Source of the DNA: Nitrososphaerales archaeon
GTDB taxonomy: Archaea > Thermoproteota > Nitrososphaeria > Nitrososphaerales > JACAEJ01
DNA: 42,814 nt
NCBI GenBank assembly: GCA_013388925.1
Contig: JACAEJ010000041.1
Coordinates: 1 to 42,814, forward strand
Direction of reading: 5' to 3'
Made by a program: the position numbers and the translations under genes. Shown here in pieces: positions 16,119 through 24,093 of this stretch. Within the stretch, counting starts at the first letter, position 1. Each line of letters begins with the position of its first letter. The notes under the pieces are model-generated. The model was not told the DNA's origin. It searched no databases and saw only the letters and a program-made list of their open reading frames with translations.

Positions 16119-16481
16119 TTGGTCAATGGACTTTACCGTCAATTGAGACAGATTTTTATTTCATCAGAACAAGCAATTTACCTTTATTTGGATGATGCCC
16201 ATAAAGTTTGTAACAAAAAGTTTGCATCTCTTCTGGGGTACGGTTCACCATCAGAATGGACAAAGATCGAAAAATCTTTTCCAGAAACACTTGTCGATAG
16301 AAAGAGTCGGCAGACTCTGGTTTCAGCATATCAAGATGCCATGGAAAAAATGGTCGGTTCCACTGTAGATGTGACATGGAAGAAAAAGTCTGGCGGTACA
16401 GTTGATACTACTGTCATCTTAGTCCCGATAAGTTATCAGGGACATTTGTTTGCGCTCCATTTCGTATCAGAAAAGAAATAG
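16119..16481 (+). CDS. Single-domain PAS protein
   Basis: One PAS domain and nothing else: SSEQAIYLYLDDAHKVCNKKFASLLGYGSPSEWTKIE (N-cap and alpha helices), then TVDVTWKKKSGGTVDTTVILVPISYQGHLFALHFVSEKK as the closing beta sheet. No kinase, HTH or GGDEF partner is fused, so it would sense a small molecule or a partner protein. The start is TTG because the nearby ATG (16111) runs into a stop. It is followed 28 nt later by a broken alpha/beta hydrolase with a bacterial-style AAGGAG ribosome site. Codon use is AT-rich (AAA, GAT, TTT), unlike the flanking core genes, which suggests an acquired segment. Confidence 0.75.
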   Translation: MVNGLYRQLRQIFISSEQAIYLYLDDAHKVCNKKFASLLGYGSPSEWTKIEKSFPETLVDRKSRQTLVSAYQDAMEKMVGSTVDVTWKKKSGGTVDTTVILVPISYQGHLFALHFVSEKK

Positions 16482-16509
16482 ACTAATGAAGTAAGGAGCG
16501 AATAAGTTT

Positions 16510-17326
16510 ATGGTAGAGAATGAACGAGAGGGAAGTTCGATGAAATCAGAAGTGACGGGAAGTGGAAAACCTGTTGTGTTGGTGCCTGGAGGGCTGACAG
16601 GTTGGTTGAGTTGGAAACCGCATGCTGAGCAACTTTCATCGCATTACAAAGTTATTCGTGTACAACTTCTCTCAGTTGATTTTGGGCTGAAAAATGCACT
16701 GCTACCACCAAATTATTCCGTCAATTTTGAAACAAATGCTTTGGAGAAGACGCTTGATAATATCGGAATTTCTGTTGCGGACTTTGTGGCATGGTCATAC
16801 GGAGCTGAGATCACTCTCAATTTCGCCCTCAATAATCCTAATCGAGTACGTTCGCTAGCACTCATTGAGCCACCTGCTATCTGGGTATTACGAAGTCGTG
16901 GTCCATTATCTAAAGAATTACTTGAGCAGTAGAAACAGATTCAGTCGCTTGGACCTAATGATGTAAGCCAGGCACAGCTTGAGTGGTTTACTCATTTTGC
17001 AGGTTTTGTGCCGGCTGGAGTGGATCCACGGAAACTCCCACAATGGCCTTTATGGGTCCAACACAGACAATCGTTACGCACTGGAGACACAGCATTTCGT
17101 CACCAAGATGACATCCGAAGGGTACAAAACTTTAAGAAACCTGTACTGTTGTTCAAGGGTTGAAGGTTCCGCCAAATTTCTTCATCAGATTATTGATATT
17201 TTAGCTGAAGAGTTTCCAAACGTAAGAGTTGAGGTACTGCCTGGCGCGCACGCACTACAGCTAGTTTCAATGGAGCGATTCACAAAAGTTCTTAATGCGT
17301 TTTTGGAACAGTCTCGCCGGCAATGA
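16510..17326 (+). pseudogene. Alpha/beta hydrolase, broken by a stop and a frameshift
   Basis: Alpha/beta-hydrolase fold. Nucleophile elbow FVAWSYGAEITL (Ser in W-S-Y-G), oxyanion region VVLVPGGLTGW, and the catalytic His stretch VEVLPGAHALQLV near the C-terminus. The frame is interrupted by TAG at 16930-16932 after ELLEQ; translation then continues in the same frame (KQIQSLGPNDVSQAQLEWFTHF...KKPVLLFKG) until about 17160, where one extra T in GGTTGAAGG shifts to the frame ending AFLEQSRRQ. Correcting both gives a complete enzyme of about 270 aa. The start is ATG at 16510 or, more likely, ATG 16540 (MKSEVTGSGKP). The substrate is unknown. Confidence 0.8.
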
Positions 17327-17471
17327 CTGCTCTGCCACAAAAAAATAATCAAAAACTGTATGGCGGCAATATTGACGTAGCTACATGGCAAACGTAAATT
17401 GATAGGCGTAAAAAAGAAAAAAGAGAACACATAAGTTTCTTTAGTTTCTCTCGTTCTTTTGGAATTACAAT
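17327..17471. other. Intergenic, convergent 3' ends
   Basis: No ORF. Contains A-rich and T-rich tracts (ACACATAAGTTTCTTTAGTTTCTC, TTCTTTTGG near 17430-17460) that could serve as terminators for the converging genes. Confidence 0.35.
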
Positions 17472-17475
17472 ATTT

Positions 17476-17772
17476 TTACTTCTGGATTCCTATCTTTTTG
17501 GCCCAAACTACAGCGTCTGAAAACTTCATTACTGGAACTATCTTAACGTCTCCTATCAGTCTCAGCGGTTCCACTGCATTATTGAGGGCTGTGTTACTCT
17601 CTGCCTCAACAACAAAATACCACTCATGGCCAGGTCCATCGAGATATCCCTCAACAACCTTTACCCCAGATTTTTTCATACTCCCGTCCAGTTTGGTAAC
17701 GAACTCCTTATCAGGTCTCACTATTCCTCCAGCACACATCTCAGCGGTGTGTTTGGCGATTATCATAAACAT
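17476..17772 (-). CDS. Small ferredoxin-fold protein, DUF3303-like
   Basis: About 98 residues: FMIIAKHTAEMCAGGIVRPDKEFV, then VKVVEGYLDGPGHEWYFVVEAESNTALNNAVEPLRLIGDVKIVPVMKFSDAV. The alternation of strands and helices and the GPGHEWYFVVEA strand resemble DUF3303-type dimeric alpha/beta-barrel proteins, whose function is unknown. I choose the ATG at 17772 over the TTG at 17775 because a strong Shine-Dalgarno (GGAGGTG) lies upstream, with a TATA-like AACTTATATTAG (17811-17822) behind it. Confidence 0.65.
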   Translation of the reverse strand: MFMIIAKHTAEMCAGGIVRPDKEFVTKLDGSMKKSGVKVVEGYLDGPGHEWYFVVEAESNTALNNAVEPLRLIGDVKIVPVMKFSDAVVWAKKIGIQK

Positions 17773-17983
17773 CAACTCAAAACACCTCCATGTGAATTTT
17801 TTTAACGAGAAACTAATATAAGTTTTGCTAACATGTTCTATTCTCGAATGGCTATCAAGGTAAATAAAAATGGGGCCTCACACCTTGTAGTGAAATAGAT
17901 TGGCCATGCAAAAATAGAGTAAAGATTTAGGCGACTTTCAGCAGAAAAAGAGCTCAATTCTTGCTAATTTTGATAGATGAGCA

Positions 17984-18095
17984 TGGTGCCGGGGATGGGT
18001 TTCGAACCCACGCCCTCTGTTCACTTTGTGGATCTCCAGATTATGAGTCACGCCCAACTCTGCCTGGCGCTCTAACCAGGCTGAGCTACCCCGGC
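17984..18095 (-). tRNA. tRNA-Met(CAU) with two non-canonical introns
   Basis: Minus strand GCCGGGG...CCCCGGC-A with CCA encoded. D arm GCTCAGCCTGGTTAGAGC, T arm GTGGGTTCGAAACCCAT. The anticodon loop CTCATAA is only reachable if a 15-nt intron (18049-18063, GCAGAGTTGGGCGTG) is removed between positions 30 and 31 (or shifted by one to 29/30), which restores the stem CCAGA/TCTGG. The variable region is 24 nt long; removing 19 nt (18015-18033, ATCCACAAAGTGAACAGAG) at about 45/46 leaves a normal 5-nt loop. The mature length with CCA is 78 nt. G1-C72 favours elongator Met over initiator; tRNA-Ile2 (CAU, agmatidine-modified) cannot be excluded. A TATA-like GGATATATTTA (18121-18131) lies upstream. 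Confidence 0.88.
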
Positions 18096-18120
18096 ACGGC
18101 ATTTGGTTAGGAAGATGGGC

Positions 18121-18131
18121 TAAATATATCC
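18121..18131 (-). promoter_or_regulatory. TATA box for tRNA-Met
   Basis: Minus-strand GGATATATTTA sits about 30 nt before the tRNA 5' end. Confidence 0.5.
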
Positions 18132-18231
18132 TTTAACCTCCCAGTTTGGATACCTTTACACATCTTGATTTAGTTCGTATCAGTCAGTAATGAGATAAGC
18201 ATTAATATTCTAACACTTATTTTGAGCATGG

Positions 18232-18338
18232 GCCTCGGTAGCTCAGCCTGGTAGAGTTAAGTAGATGATGCCAAAAGCGTTGCCTTGGTATCTCTGACAA
18301 AAAGGCAGAGGTCGCGGGTCCGAAGCCCGCCCGAGGCT
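18232..18338 (+). tRNA. tRNA-Thr(GGU) with two introns
   Basis: Acceptor GCCTCGG/CCGAGGC with discriminator T (usual for archaeal tRNA-Thr), T arm GCGGGTCCGAAGCCCGC, variable loop AGGTC. The anticodon stem TTGCC/GGCAG encloses TTGGTA...A, giving anticodon GGT once a 12-nt canonical 37/38 intron (18291-18302) is removed. A second intron of 21 nt (18257-18277) lies between the D stem and the anticodon stem (24/25 or 25/26). Removing both gives a standard 74-nt body. CCA is not encoded. A TATA-like ATTAATATTC sits about 27 nt upstream and a T-run follows the gene. Confidence 0.87.
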
Positions 18339-18349
18339 CTTTTTATTTA
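18338..18349 (+). terminator. T-rich terminator after tRNA-Thr
   Basis: TCTTTTTATTTA directly follows the tRNA, as expected for intrinsic archaeal termination. The rest of the gap to 18487 shows no gene. Confidence 0.4.
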
Positions 18350-18487
18350 ATTTCAAATTGTCGGCTTTTCTCCATGCGGAATATTACTTTACAGTTTTCA
18401 GAATCATAATTCGGATTTACGAAAAAGTTAACGGTTCTTTTAACAGAATTTTACTCACGCCAATAATATCGGTTCAAGTCGCGCAAT

Positions 18488-19108
18488 TCAATTTAATGGT
18501 TCACAAATTTTTTCTAAGCTGTCAAGGTTAAATCTCGTATTGGCACAACCATTTTTAGTAAGAAAAACTCCTTGCCCTGCTACATTCATACTTTTAAGGT
18601 GATCCGTGCCCAATTTCATTTCTTCACAACAAGCGACCCCTACAATTCCTTCATAATTTTTGAGTATTTTGGGGATGCAAGAGCCACCAGCTATAACATA
18701 AACATCATATCCTCTTTTTTCTGCTAAAGTTATTGCTTGATGGATTAGGCAGTCAGAAGAACAATGAGCACAATAATAAGATGGAACTTCAGGATCGAAA
18801 CGTGCTTGACATTTATTGTCCATAAATTTTCTTGAACAATGAGGTAATAACAGAGTTCTTTTACTTGTTCTTAAAAAGTTCTCTTTTTCAGAAAGATTCT
18901 TAACATAAACATCTATCAAGTCTTCGACGACTTTCAAAGCATCAGAAATATTTAACCCGGTTATTTCTCCAATTCTGAATTTCTCAACCAAATGTTGCAC
19001 TCTCTCTCCAATTTCTCTATGTAAATTTCTTCTATTAGAAAACTTAGCAACTTCTTTAAAGAACGATTGAGATAAGCGCGACAAATCAAAATTAAACCTA
19101 TATGGCAT
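18488..19108 (-). CDS. DUF116 family protein
   Basis: 206 residues with many conserved cysteines: LLLPHCSRKFMDNKCQARFDPEVPSYYCAHCSSDCLIHQAITLAEKRGYDVYVIAGGSCIPKILKNYEGIVGVACCEEMKLGTDHLK...GCANTRFNLD. The LPHC...C...C..C pattern and the VIAGGS/VGVACC core match DUF116, a redox or metal-associated family of unknown activity common in anaerobes. The N-terminal hydrophobic part of longer DUF116 proteins is absent; a helical region (HREIGERVQHLVEKFRIGEITGLNISDALKVVEDLI) takes its place. AT-rich codon use contrasts with the dehydrogenase next door. Divergent from that gene across 166 nt; TATA-like AAGATATATAGATC lies upstream. Confidence 0.78.
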   Translation of the reverse strand: MPYRFNFDLSRLSQSFFKEVAKFSNRRNLHREIGERVQHLVEKFRIGEITGLNISDALKVVEDLIDVYVKNLSEKENFLRTSKRTLLLPHCSRKFMDNKCQARFDPEVPSYYCAHCSSDCLIHQAITLAEKRGYDVYVIAGGSCIPKILKNYEGIVGVACCEEMKLGTDHLKSMNVAGQGVFLTKNGCANTRFNLDSLEKICEPLN

Positions 19109-19274
19109 ACTTTATTATCCCCTCAATCCATATCCTGTGATCTATATATCTTAAATCAATTACTTTTGCGTGAACAAGGTTTTAGTGAAAGTTTCAAAAT
19201 GTTCAAAACTATACTGTTATAATGCTCAAGAATCTCCCTCCAAGTAGGAGAGCATTCGATTTGGAGATGAGTCC

Positions 19275-20279
19275 ATGAAAGCCATAGTACTTCATAAACA
19301 AGCTCCTATAGAGTCAGAACCATTAGTTTATACTGATGTTGATGAGCCTGAGATACACGAGGACGAACTTTTACTCAAGGTTAATTGCTGTGGCGTTTGT
19401 AGAACGGATCTTCACATCGTGGAAGGCGAGCTACCTCCCATGAAGCTCCCGCTCATATTGGGTCACCAAGTTATAGCTATTGTCGATGATATAGGCGAAG
19501 GAGTCAAGGACGTTAAGAGAGGCGATCGAGTGGGAGTACCTTGGCTCTTTTGGAATTGTACCAAATGTAAGTACTGTAGGAGGGGTCTCGAAAACCTCTG
19601 CGACAACGCCCTCTTCACTGGATATAACGTAGATGGAGGCTACGCAGAATACATGGTTGCTAGAGGTGACTTCGTTTATCCATTGCCACAAGACTATGAC
19701 GACCTCCATGCCGCTCCGCTACTATGTGCAGGAGCAATAGGCTACAGGGCATTGAAGCTCACAGGTCTTCTAGAGAGAGAAGAAGGCAACCTAGGAATCT
19801 TCGGTTTCGGATCATCGGCACACATGATTGCTCAAGTGGCTTTAAACAAAGGTTTAGACATCTACGTCTTCACAAGAGGCAAGGAGAGGCAGGAATACGC
19901 ACTTTCCCTAGGGGCCAAATGGGCGGGAGCACCAACCGACGAAGCTCCTGTTAAGCTAGATGCAGCCATAATCTTTGCTCCAGCAGGTTGGGTTATGGTG
20001 GAGGCTCTTAAGAAGCTGGACAAAGGAGGCAGAGTGGTTCTGGCTGACATATACATGACCCCTATCGAGAAATTGGACTACAACCTGCTCTGGCTTGAAA
20101 GGGAAATCAAGAGTGTGGCCAACGTAGCCCCAATGGACGTAAGAGAGCTCCTAACCGAGGCATCTAAGGCCCATGTTAAGCCAGATGTAAAAGCCTATAT
20201 CCTAAAGGACGCCAACACGGCATTACAGGACTTGAAGCAAGGAAAGATAAGGGGCTCAGCTGTGCTGAAAATAATCTAG
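19275..20279 (+). CDS. Zn-dependent alcohol dehydrogenase (MDR family)
   Basis: Medium-chain NAD(P)-dependent dehydrogenase, 334 residues. Catalytic zinc site CGVCRTDLHIVEGE plus GHQ; structural zinc lobe with four Cys (CTKCKYCRRGLENLC); cofactor-binding Rossmann glycine motif GIFGFGSSAHMIAQVA; a GGYAEYMVA loop. It resembles archaeal and bacterial AdhP-type enzymes acting on primary alcohols or aldehydes; the substrate is not determined. ATG start with a Shine-Dalgarno GGAGATGAG. Base composition returns to that of core genes. It is convergent with the interrupted NAD kinase after 57 nt. Confidence 0.9.
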   Translation: MKAIVLHKQAPIESEPLVYTDVDEPEIHEDELLLKVNCCGVCRTDLHIVEGELPPMKLPLILGHQVIAIVDDIGEGVKDVKRGDRVGVPWLFWNCTKCKYCRRGLENLCDNALFTGYNVDGGYAEYMVARGDFVYPLPQDYDDLHAAPLLCAGAIGYRALKLTGLLEREEGNLGIFGFGSSAHMIAQVALNKGLDIYVFTRGKERQEYALSLGAKWAGAPTDEAPVKLDAAIIFAPAGWVMVEALKKLDKGGRVVLADIYMTPIEKLDYNLLWLEREIKSVANVAPMDVRELLTEASKAHVKPDVKAYILKDANTALQDLKQGKIRGSAVLKII

Positions 20280-20336
20280 TGGTTAAACCAGTACAAGAAA
20301 CTTAATATTCCCACTAACTAAATTGGGTAATTAACT

Positions 20337-21180
20337 TCAGATAAGTCTTATCAGCTCGGTCTTGTTTTCGGATGCTTTAACTTCTATAACATCTTCTTCT
20401 CTTATCTTTATGCCCTTTTGACTGCGGATTATGCCATAAAGTCGAGCATCACCCTTTCTTGCGAGCTTTATTCTTATCTCACTGCCATATTGGACAACGT
20501 ATCTTAAGGGATGTTCATTGGTCCCCTATCTTATTGTGTAAGTCGGAAGGATATGATATATGCCCACTTGATCCTCTTTGATTCGAGTATAAGAATCAAT
20601 GTTAAGCAAAGAACCATCCTTAATCCTATCAAGGCTTGAAAAATAGCCTGTCGAACCTGCAGAAGTTGTTACAACAACTCCATTACCTATGGCAAAATCT
20701 ATGAAGCTGAAGCCTTCTCCTTTTACCTCTACTCGATATCTTAAACAGTTACTGTTTAAACCTCTCTCAAGATAGACATCTGTGAATACGTCACTCAGTC
20801 TCTTTCCATTCAAAAGGATCATCAGCCTCTTTTGCTCAATAATGCTATAGTTACCTGCCTTGATGCACCTTAACGCATATTCTAATTCTTCAAAACCGAC
20901 TTCGGCAAAGTAGGCCTTGCTTCCTATCGGCTTCTCTCCCTCCACCCCAACAAACAAGAGGGGGATTCTTCTAACCCTGCCATAGTAGCCAAAGGTTCCA
21001 TCTCCTCCTATCACTATCCCAAATTCGGGCCTTTTCCTATCATGGACCAATCCCACTTTCTCCAAGACCTTTATGGCATCCTCCATGCTGACCTTCGGTC
21101 TTGTGGTATCGAGCAAGATTACAGCTTCCATCAATCTGAGCATGGCGTTCAAGGCCTTGGATTTAACTCTAACCTTTCAT
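20337..21180 (-). pseudogene. nadK: NAD kinase, interrupted by in-frame TAG and probable N-terminal frameshift
   Basis: ATP-NAD kinase fold: IVIGGDGTFGYYGRVRRIPLLFVGV (GGDGT motif) and VVTTSAGSTGYFSSL. The track ORF stops at a TAG (20526-20528) after LPTYTIR, but the same frame continues without interruption for 62 codons (GTNEHPLRYVVQYGSEIRIKL...ENKTELIRLI) to a TGA at 20337, which is the normal NadK C-terminal strand region. At the other end no ATG is in frame; removing one A from the AAA at 21175-21177 joins an ATG at 21180 behind a good AGAGGAG site (MKVRVKSKALNAMLRL). Corrected length is about 280 residues. Either two sequence errors or a decaying gene; NAD kinase is normally essential, which favours errors. 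Confidence 0.8.
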
Positions 21181-21215
21181 CTCCTCTTATTCCTTTTGGA
21201 ATAATCTTATCAAAA

Positions 21216-21226
21216 AACTATTTATC
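21216..21226 (+). promoter_or_regulatory. TATA box for the homocysteine operon
   Basis: AACTATTTATC lies about 30 nt before the GTG/ATG start of the COG1900 gene, consistent with a leaderless transcript. Confidence 0.5.
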
Positions 21227-21251
21227 ATGTGCAATTGCCGTACTGGTTTAA

Positions 21252-22778
21252 GTGATGTTATTGTCAAAGCGTGGAGCAGAGGAGCTAAGGACCTACGAAG
21301 AGATAAACCAGAAGATAAAGAGTGGCGATGCCATAGTAATGACTGCCGATGATTTCATAAAGACTGTCGAGGATTCTGGGTTGAAAAGGGCAGCAAAGGA
21401 GGTGGATGTGGTGACTACGGGTACCTTCGGTGCCATGTGCAGCTCTGGCGCCTTCATAAACTTTGGCCACTCTGAGCCTCCAATAAAGATGTTCAAATGC
21501 TGGCTCAACGATGTCCCAGCCTACAAAGGTCTAGCGGCTGTAGATTGCTACTTGGGCGCTACTGCCATGAGTGAGACGAAGGGCTTCGATTACGGAGGTG
21601 GTCATGTGATAGAGGATCTTGTTTCGGGAAAGGAAATCGAGTTGAGGGCCGAAGCCTATGGAACCGACTGCTATCCTAGAAGATCCATAGAGACGACAGT
21701 TACCATTGACGATCTGAACCAAGCTATGTTACTTAACCCAAGAAACGCTTATGAGAGGTACAATGCCGCAACGAATGGCACTGATAGGATCATCCATACC
21801 TATATGGGCACCCTCCTCCCTCACTATGGGAACGTAACCTACTCTGGCTCTGGTCAGCTGAGCCCGTTGTACAAGGATAGAGGCTTCGAAATCATAGGGA
21901 TAGGCACTCGCATCTTCCTAGGAGGAGGCATTGGTTGTGTAATAGGAGAGGGGACGCAACATAGCCCCCAGAACCAGTTTGGCACCATAATGGTGAGGGG
22001 AGACCTCAAGCAAATGAATAATAGGTACTTGAGAGGGGCGACCTACTACAAGTATGGAACGACCCTTTATGTGGGAATCGGGATTCCTATACCAATCATC
22101 AACGAGAAGGTGGCGGCTTCAGCAGCGCTAAAGGATGAGGAAATCTTTACTGACATCCTTGATTATGGCGTACCGTCGAGAAGTAGGCCCAGCGTCAAGA
22201 GGGCATCTTACTCAGAACTGAGATCTGGTAGAGTTGAGATCAATGGAAGGGAGATAACTTCTTCCTCGCTCTCGAGCAACAAGGTGGCCAAAGAGATAGC
22301 CACGAACCTTAAAGGGTGGATAGAGGAAGGGGCCTTCTTTCTTAATAGGCCTGCAGAGCTGGTTCCAGACCATGGAGAGTTCAAGCCGTTGGAGTTAAGG
22401 AGAAAGGAGCCTAGGGTTAGAGACATAATGACAAGAGAACTGGTCGTCGGCAAGCCGACCGACGATATAAAGAGCGTGGCAAGGATACTGATAGCAAAAG
22501 GGGTGGACCATCTGCCCATAGCGGATGGTGAAGGCAAGCTCATGGGGATAATTACATCTTGGGACTTGGCCAAAGCGGTGGCTCAGGATAAAAGGCAACT
22601 ACATGAGATAATGACCATGAAGGTCGTAACAGCAAAAGAGGACGAAGCCATAGATACGGTGGTGCGGAGAATGGAGCAGCACAACATATCTGGGGTGCCC
22701 GTTGTGGATCATTCCAATCGTATATTGGGCATGTTGACTGTGAACGATATATCGAAAAAGCTCATAAGGAGGCCTTAA
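21252..22778 (+). CDS. Homocysteine biosynthesis protein, COG1900/DUF39 with two CBS domains
   Basis: The HcyBio (DUF39/COG1900) domain spans about residues 1-375 (TTGTFGAMCSSGAFINFGHSEPPIKMFKCWLNDVPAYKGLAAVDCYLGATAMSE; VTYSGSGQLSPLYKD; GIGCVIGEGTQHSPQNQFG). Two CBS domains follow (RVRDIMTRELVVGKPTDDIKSVARILIAKGVDHLPI and IMTMKVVTAKEDEAIDTVVRRMEQHNISGVPVV), usual adenosyl-ligand sensors. In Methanosarcina a COG1900 protein with a NIL-ferredoxin and a COG2122 protein was shown genetically to make homocysteine from aspartate semialdehyde. All three occur here in a row. Start GTG 21252 or ATG 21255. The next gene follows after one base. Confidence 0.93.
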   Translation: MMLLSKRGAEELRTYEEINQKIKSGDAIVMTADDFIKTVEDSGLKRAAKEVDVVTTGTFGAMCSSGAFINFGHSEPPIKMFKCWLNDVPAYKGLAAVDCYLGATAMSETKGFDYGGGHVIEDLVSGKEIELRAEAYGTDCYPRRSIETTVTIDDLNQAMLLNPRNAYERYNAATNGTDRIIHTYMGTLLPHYGNVTYSGSGQLSPLYKDRGFEIIGIGTRIFLGGGIGCVIGEGTQHSPQNQFGTIMVRGDLKQMNNRYLRGATYYKYGTTLYVGIGIPIPIINEKVAASAALKDEEIFTDILDYGVPSRSRPSVKRASYSELRSGRVEINGREITSSSLSSNKVAKEIATNLKGWIEEGAFFLNRPAELVPDHGEFKPLELRRKEPRVRDIMTRELVVGKPTDDIKSVARILIAKGVDHLPIADGEGKLMGIITSWDLAKAVAQDKRQLHEIMTMKVVTAKEDEAIDTVVRRMEQHNISGVPVVDHSNRILGMLTVNDISKKLIRRP

Positions 22779-22779
22779 G

Positions 22780-23169
22780 ATGAAACTCAAACTCAATTAT
22801 TCCCGTGAAAACATAGGAAAGCCCATTCTATCAGACATCATACTAAGAACCGGTATTCCAATAAATATCCTCGAGGCCAAGATAGAGCCCAATACTGGGG
22901 AGATGCTCATAGACGTGCCCACGGAAGGAGAGAGGTTGAAGGAGTTCTCTTCCCTGTTGCAGAGAGCCGGTGTAACGGTAAAAGAAATAACTCGAACCAT
23001 AGAGATAGACCGTGGCAAGTGCATAACCTGCGGGGCCTGCGTCTCACCGTGCCCGGTCAAGGCCCTAGCTCAGGATGAAAACTGGGATATCATATTCTAC
23101 GAAGAGAAATGTATTGGATGTGGAATCTGTGTCTATACGTGCCCAGTAAACGCCATTCGAATGCTTTAG
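22780..23169 (+). CDS. NIL-domain 2[4Fe-4S] ferredoxin (homocysteine synthesis)
   Basis: The N-terminal NIL domain (about 1-70: KPILSDIILRTGIPINILEAKIEPNTGEMLIDVPTEGERLKEFSSLLQRAGVTVKE) is followed by two four-Cys clusters, CITCGACVSPCPVKAL and CIGCGICVYTCPVNAI. It is the presumed electron donor and sulfur-relay partner of the COG1900 protein. ATG start one base after the upstream stop; its TAG is directly followed by the start of the COG2122 gene. Both Cys sets are complete. Confidence 0.93.
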   Translation: MKLKLNYSRENIGKPILSDIILRTGIPINILEAKIEPNTGEMLIDVPTEGERLKEFSSLLQRAGVTVKEITRTIEIDRGKCITCGACVSPCPVKALAQDENWDIIFYEEKCIGCGICVYTCPVNAIRML

Positions 23170-23994
23170 TTGATAGACCTATTGGGAAGTGATAAAGTCT
23201 TGGGCTCGAATATGGTCTTTTCACGAGGGCTATACAGGGCAAGGAGGGTTATCAGACAGTCCAACCTGTTGATCATAAGCGATAAACTTCAAGCCATATC
23301 CATGGCATTGAATTCGGTAACTCTCCATAGGAGTCTATTAGAGAGATACATCCATTATCATCCCGAATATGAATCCTCTTTGGAGCCCTTGGAAGTTGAA
23401 GAGGATGCGCCCAGAGTTGTGAAGTTGGCAACTCTAGCATCGGGAGTGGCCAACGTTGGACCCATGGCAGCCATCCCAGGGGCCCTTGCAGACATAGCTA
23501 TGGGTGATATGGTCTGTCACGACTCTTCTGTGAGCTTGGTCGAGAACGGTGGAGAGATAGCCGCTCTGTCCGATAGACCTCTTGACGTCGGGGTCTATGC
23601 GGGCTCTTCACCACTCTCAGGCCGTATGGGCTTCCATCTATTACGTGATGACTTTCCCATAGGGATAGCAACGAGCTCTTCCACGGTCAGCCATGCCTTG
23701 AGCTTCGGTAACGCGGATGCGGCCATTATAGTGGCAAGATCGGCATCAATAGCAGATGCGGTGGCGACAGCGGTCTGCAACTCTGTTAGAGGAGATGATG
23801 TGGAAGCATCAGTTCAGTCAGGTCTGGAGTTGGCTGAGACTATTCCCCATATAAGAGGCGCTATAGTGATTCGTGGTAGATACGTAGGCAAGGTTGGTAA
23901 ATTGCCGAGGCTTCTGAAGCTGGATGGCGACATCGAAGATCTATTCAAAGCAAGCCTGCACGAATTGATGCCTCACAATGTAAGAATCCTCTAA
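23170..23994 (+). CDS. UPF0280/COG2122 protein (homocysteine synthesis, ApbE-like)
   Basis: Family landmarks: LATLASGVANVGPMAAIPGALADIAMG, VSLVENGGEIAALSDRPLDVGVYAG, GIATSSSTVSHALSFGNADAAIIVARSASIADAVATAVCN. UPF0280 proteins are distantly related to the FAD-transferase ApbE fold; in methanogens COG2122 is the third component of the homocysteine route. Start TTG, directly abutting the preceding stop, so it depends on translational coupling. Length 274 aa is normal. Confidence 0.9.
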   Translation: MIDLLGSDKVLGSNMVFSRGLYRARRVIRQSNLLIISDKLQAISMALNSVTLHRSLLERYIHYHPEYESSLEPLEVEEDAPRVVKLATLASGVANVGPMAAIPGALADIAMGDMVCHDSSVSLVENGGEIAALSDRPLDVGVYAGSSPLSGRMGFHLLRDDFPIGIATSSSTVSHALSFGNADAAIIVARSASIADAVATAVCNSVRGDDVEASVQSGLELAETIPHIRGAIVIRGRYVGKVGKLPRLLKLDGDIEDLFKASLHELMPHNVRIL

Positions 23995-24093
23995 TCCAAG
24001 CAAAAGGTCACATTACTCAATGTTCGCATCCTAGACTTGGGTATGAATATCATAAAACAACGCTTAAACACATGCTTCTATACGAAATACATG

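Noticed and set aside
20526-20528. TAG read as pyrrolysine in NAD kinase (and at 16930 in the hydrolase)
   Set aside because: Many intact genes here end with TAG (alcohol dehydrogenase, NIL-ferredoxin, NRDE, the 328-aa protein), no pyl genes are visible, and both affected genes also carry indels. Error or decay is more likely.
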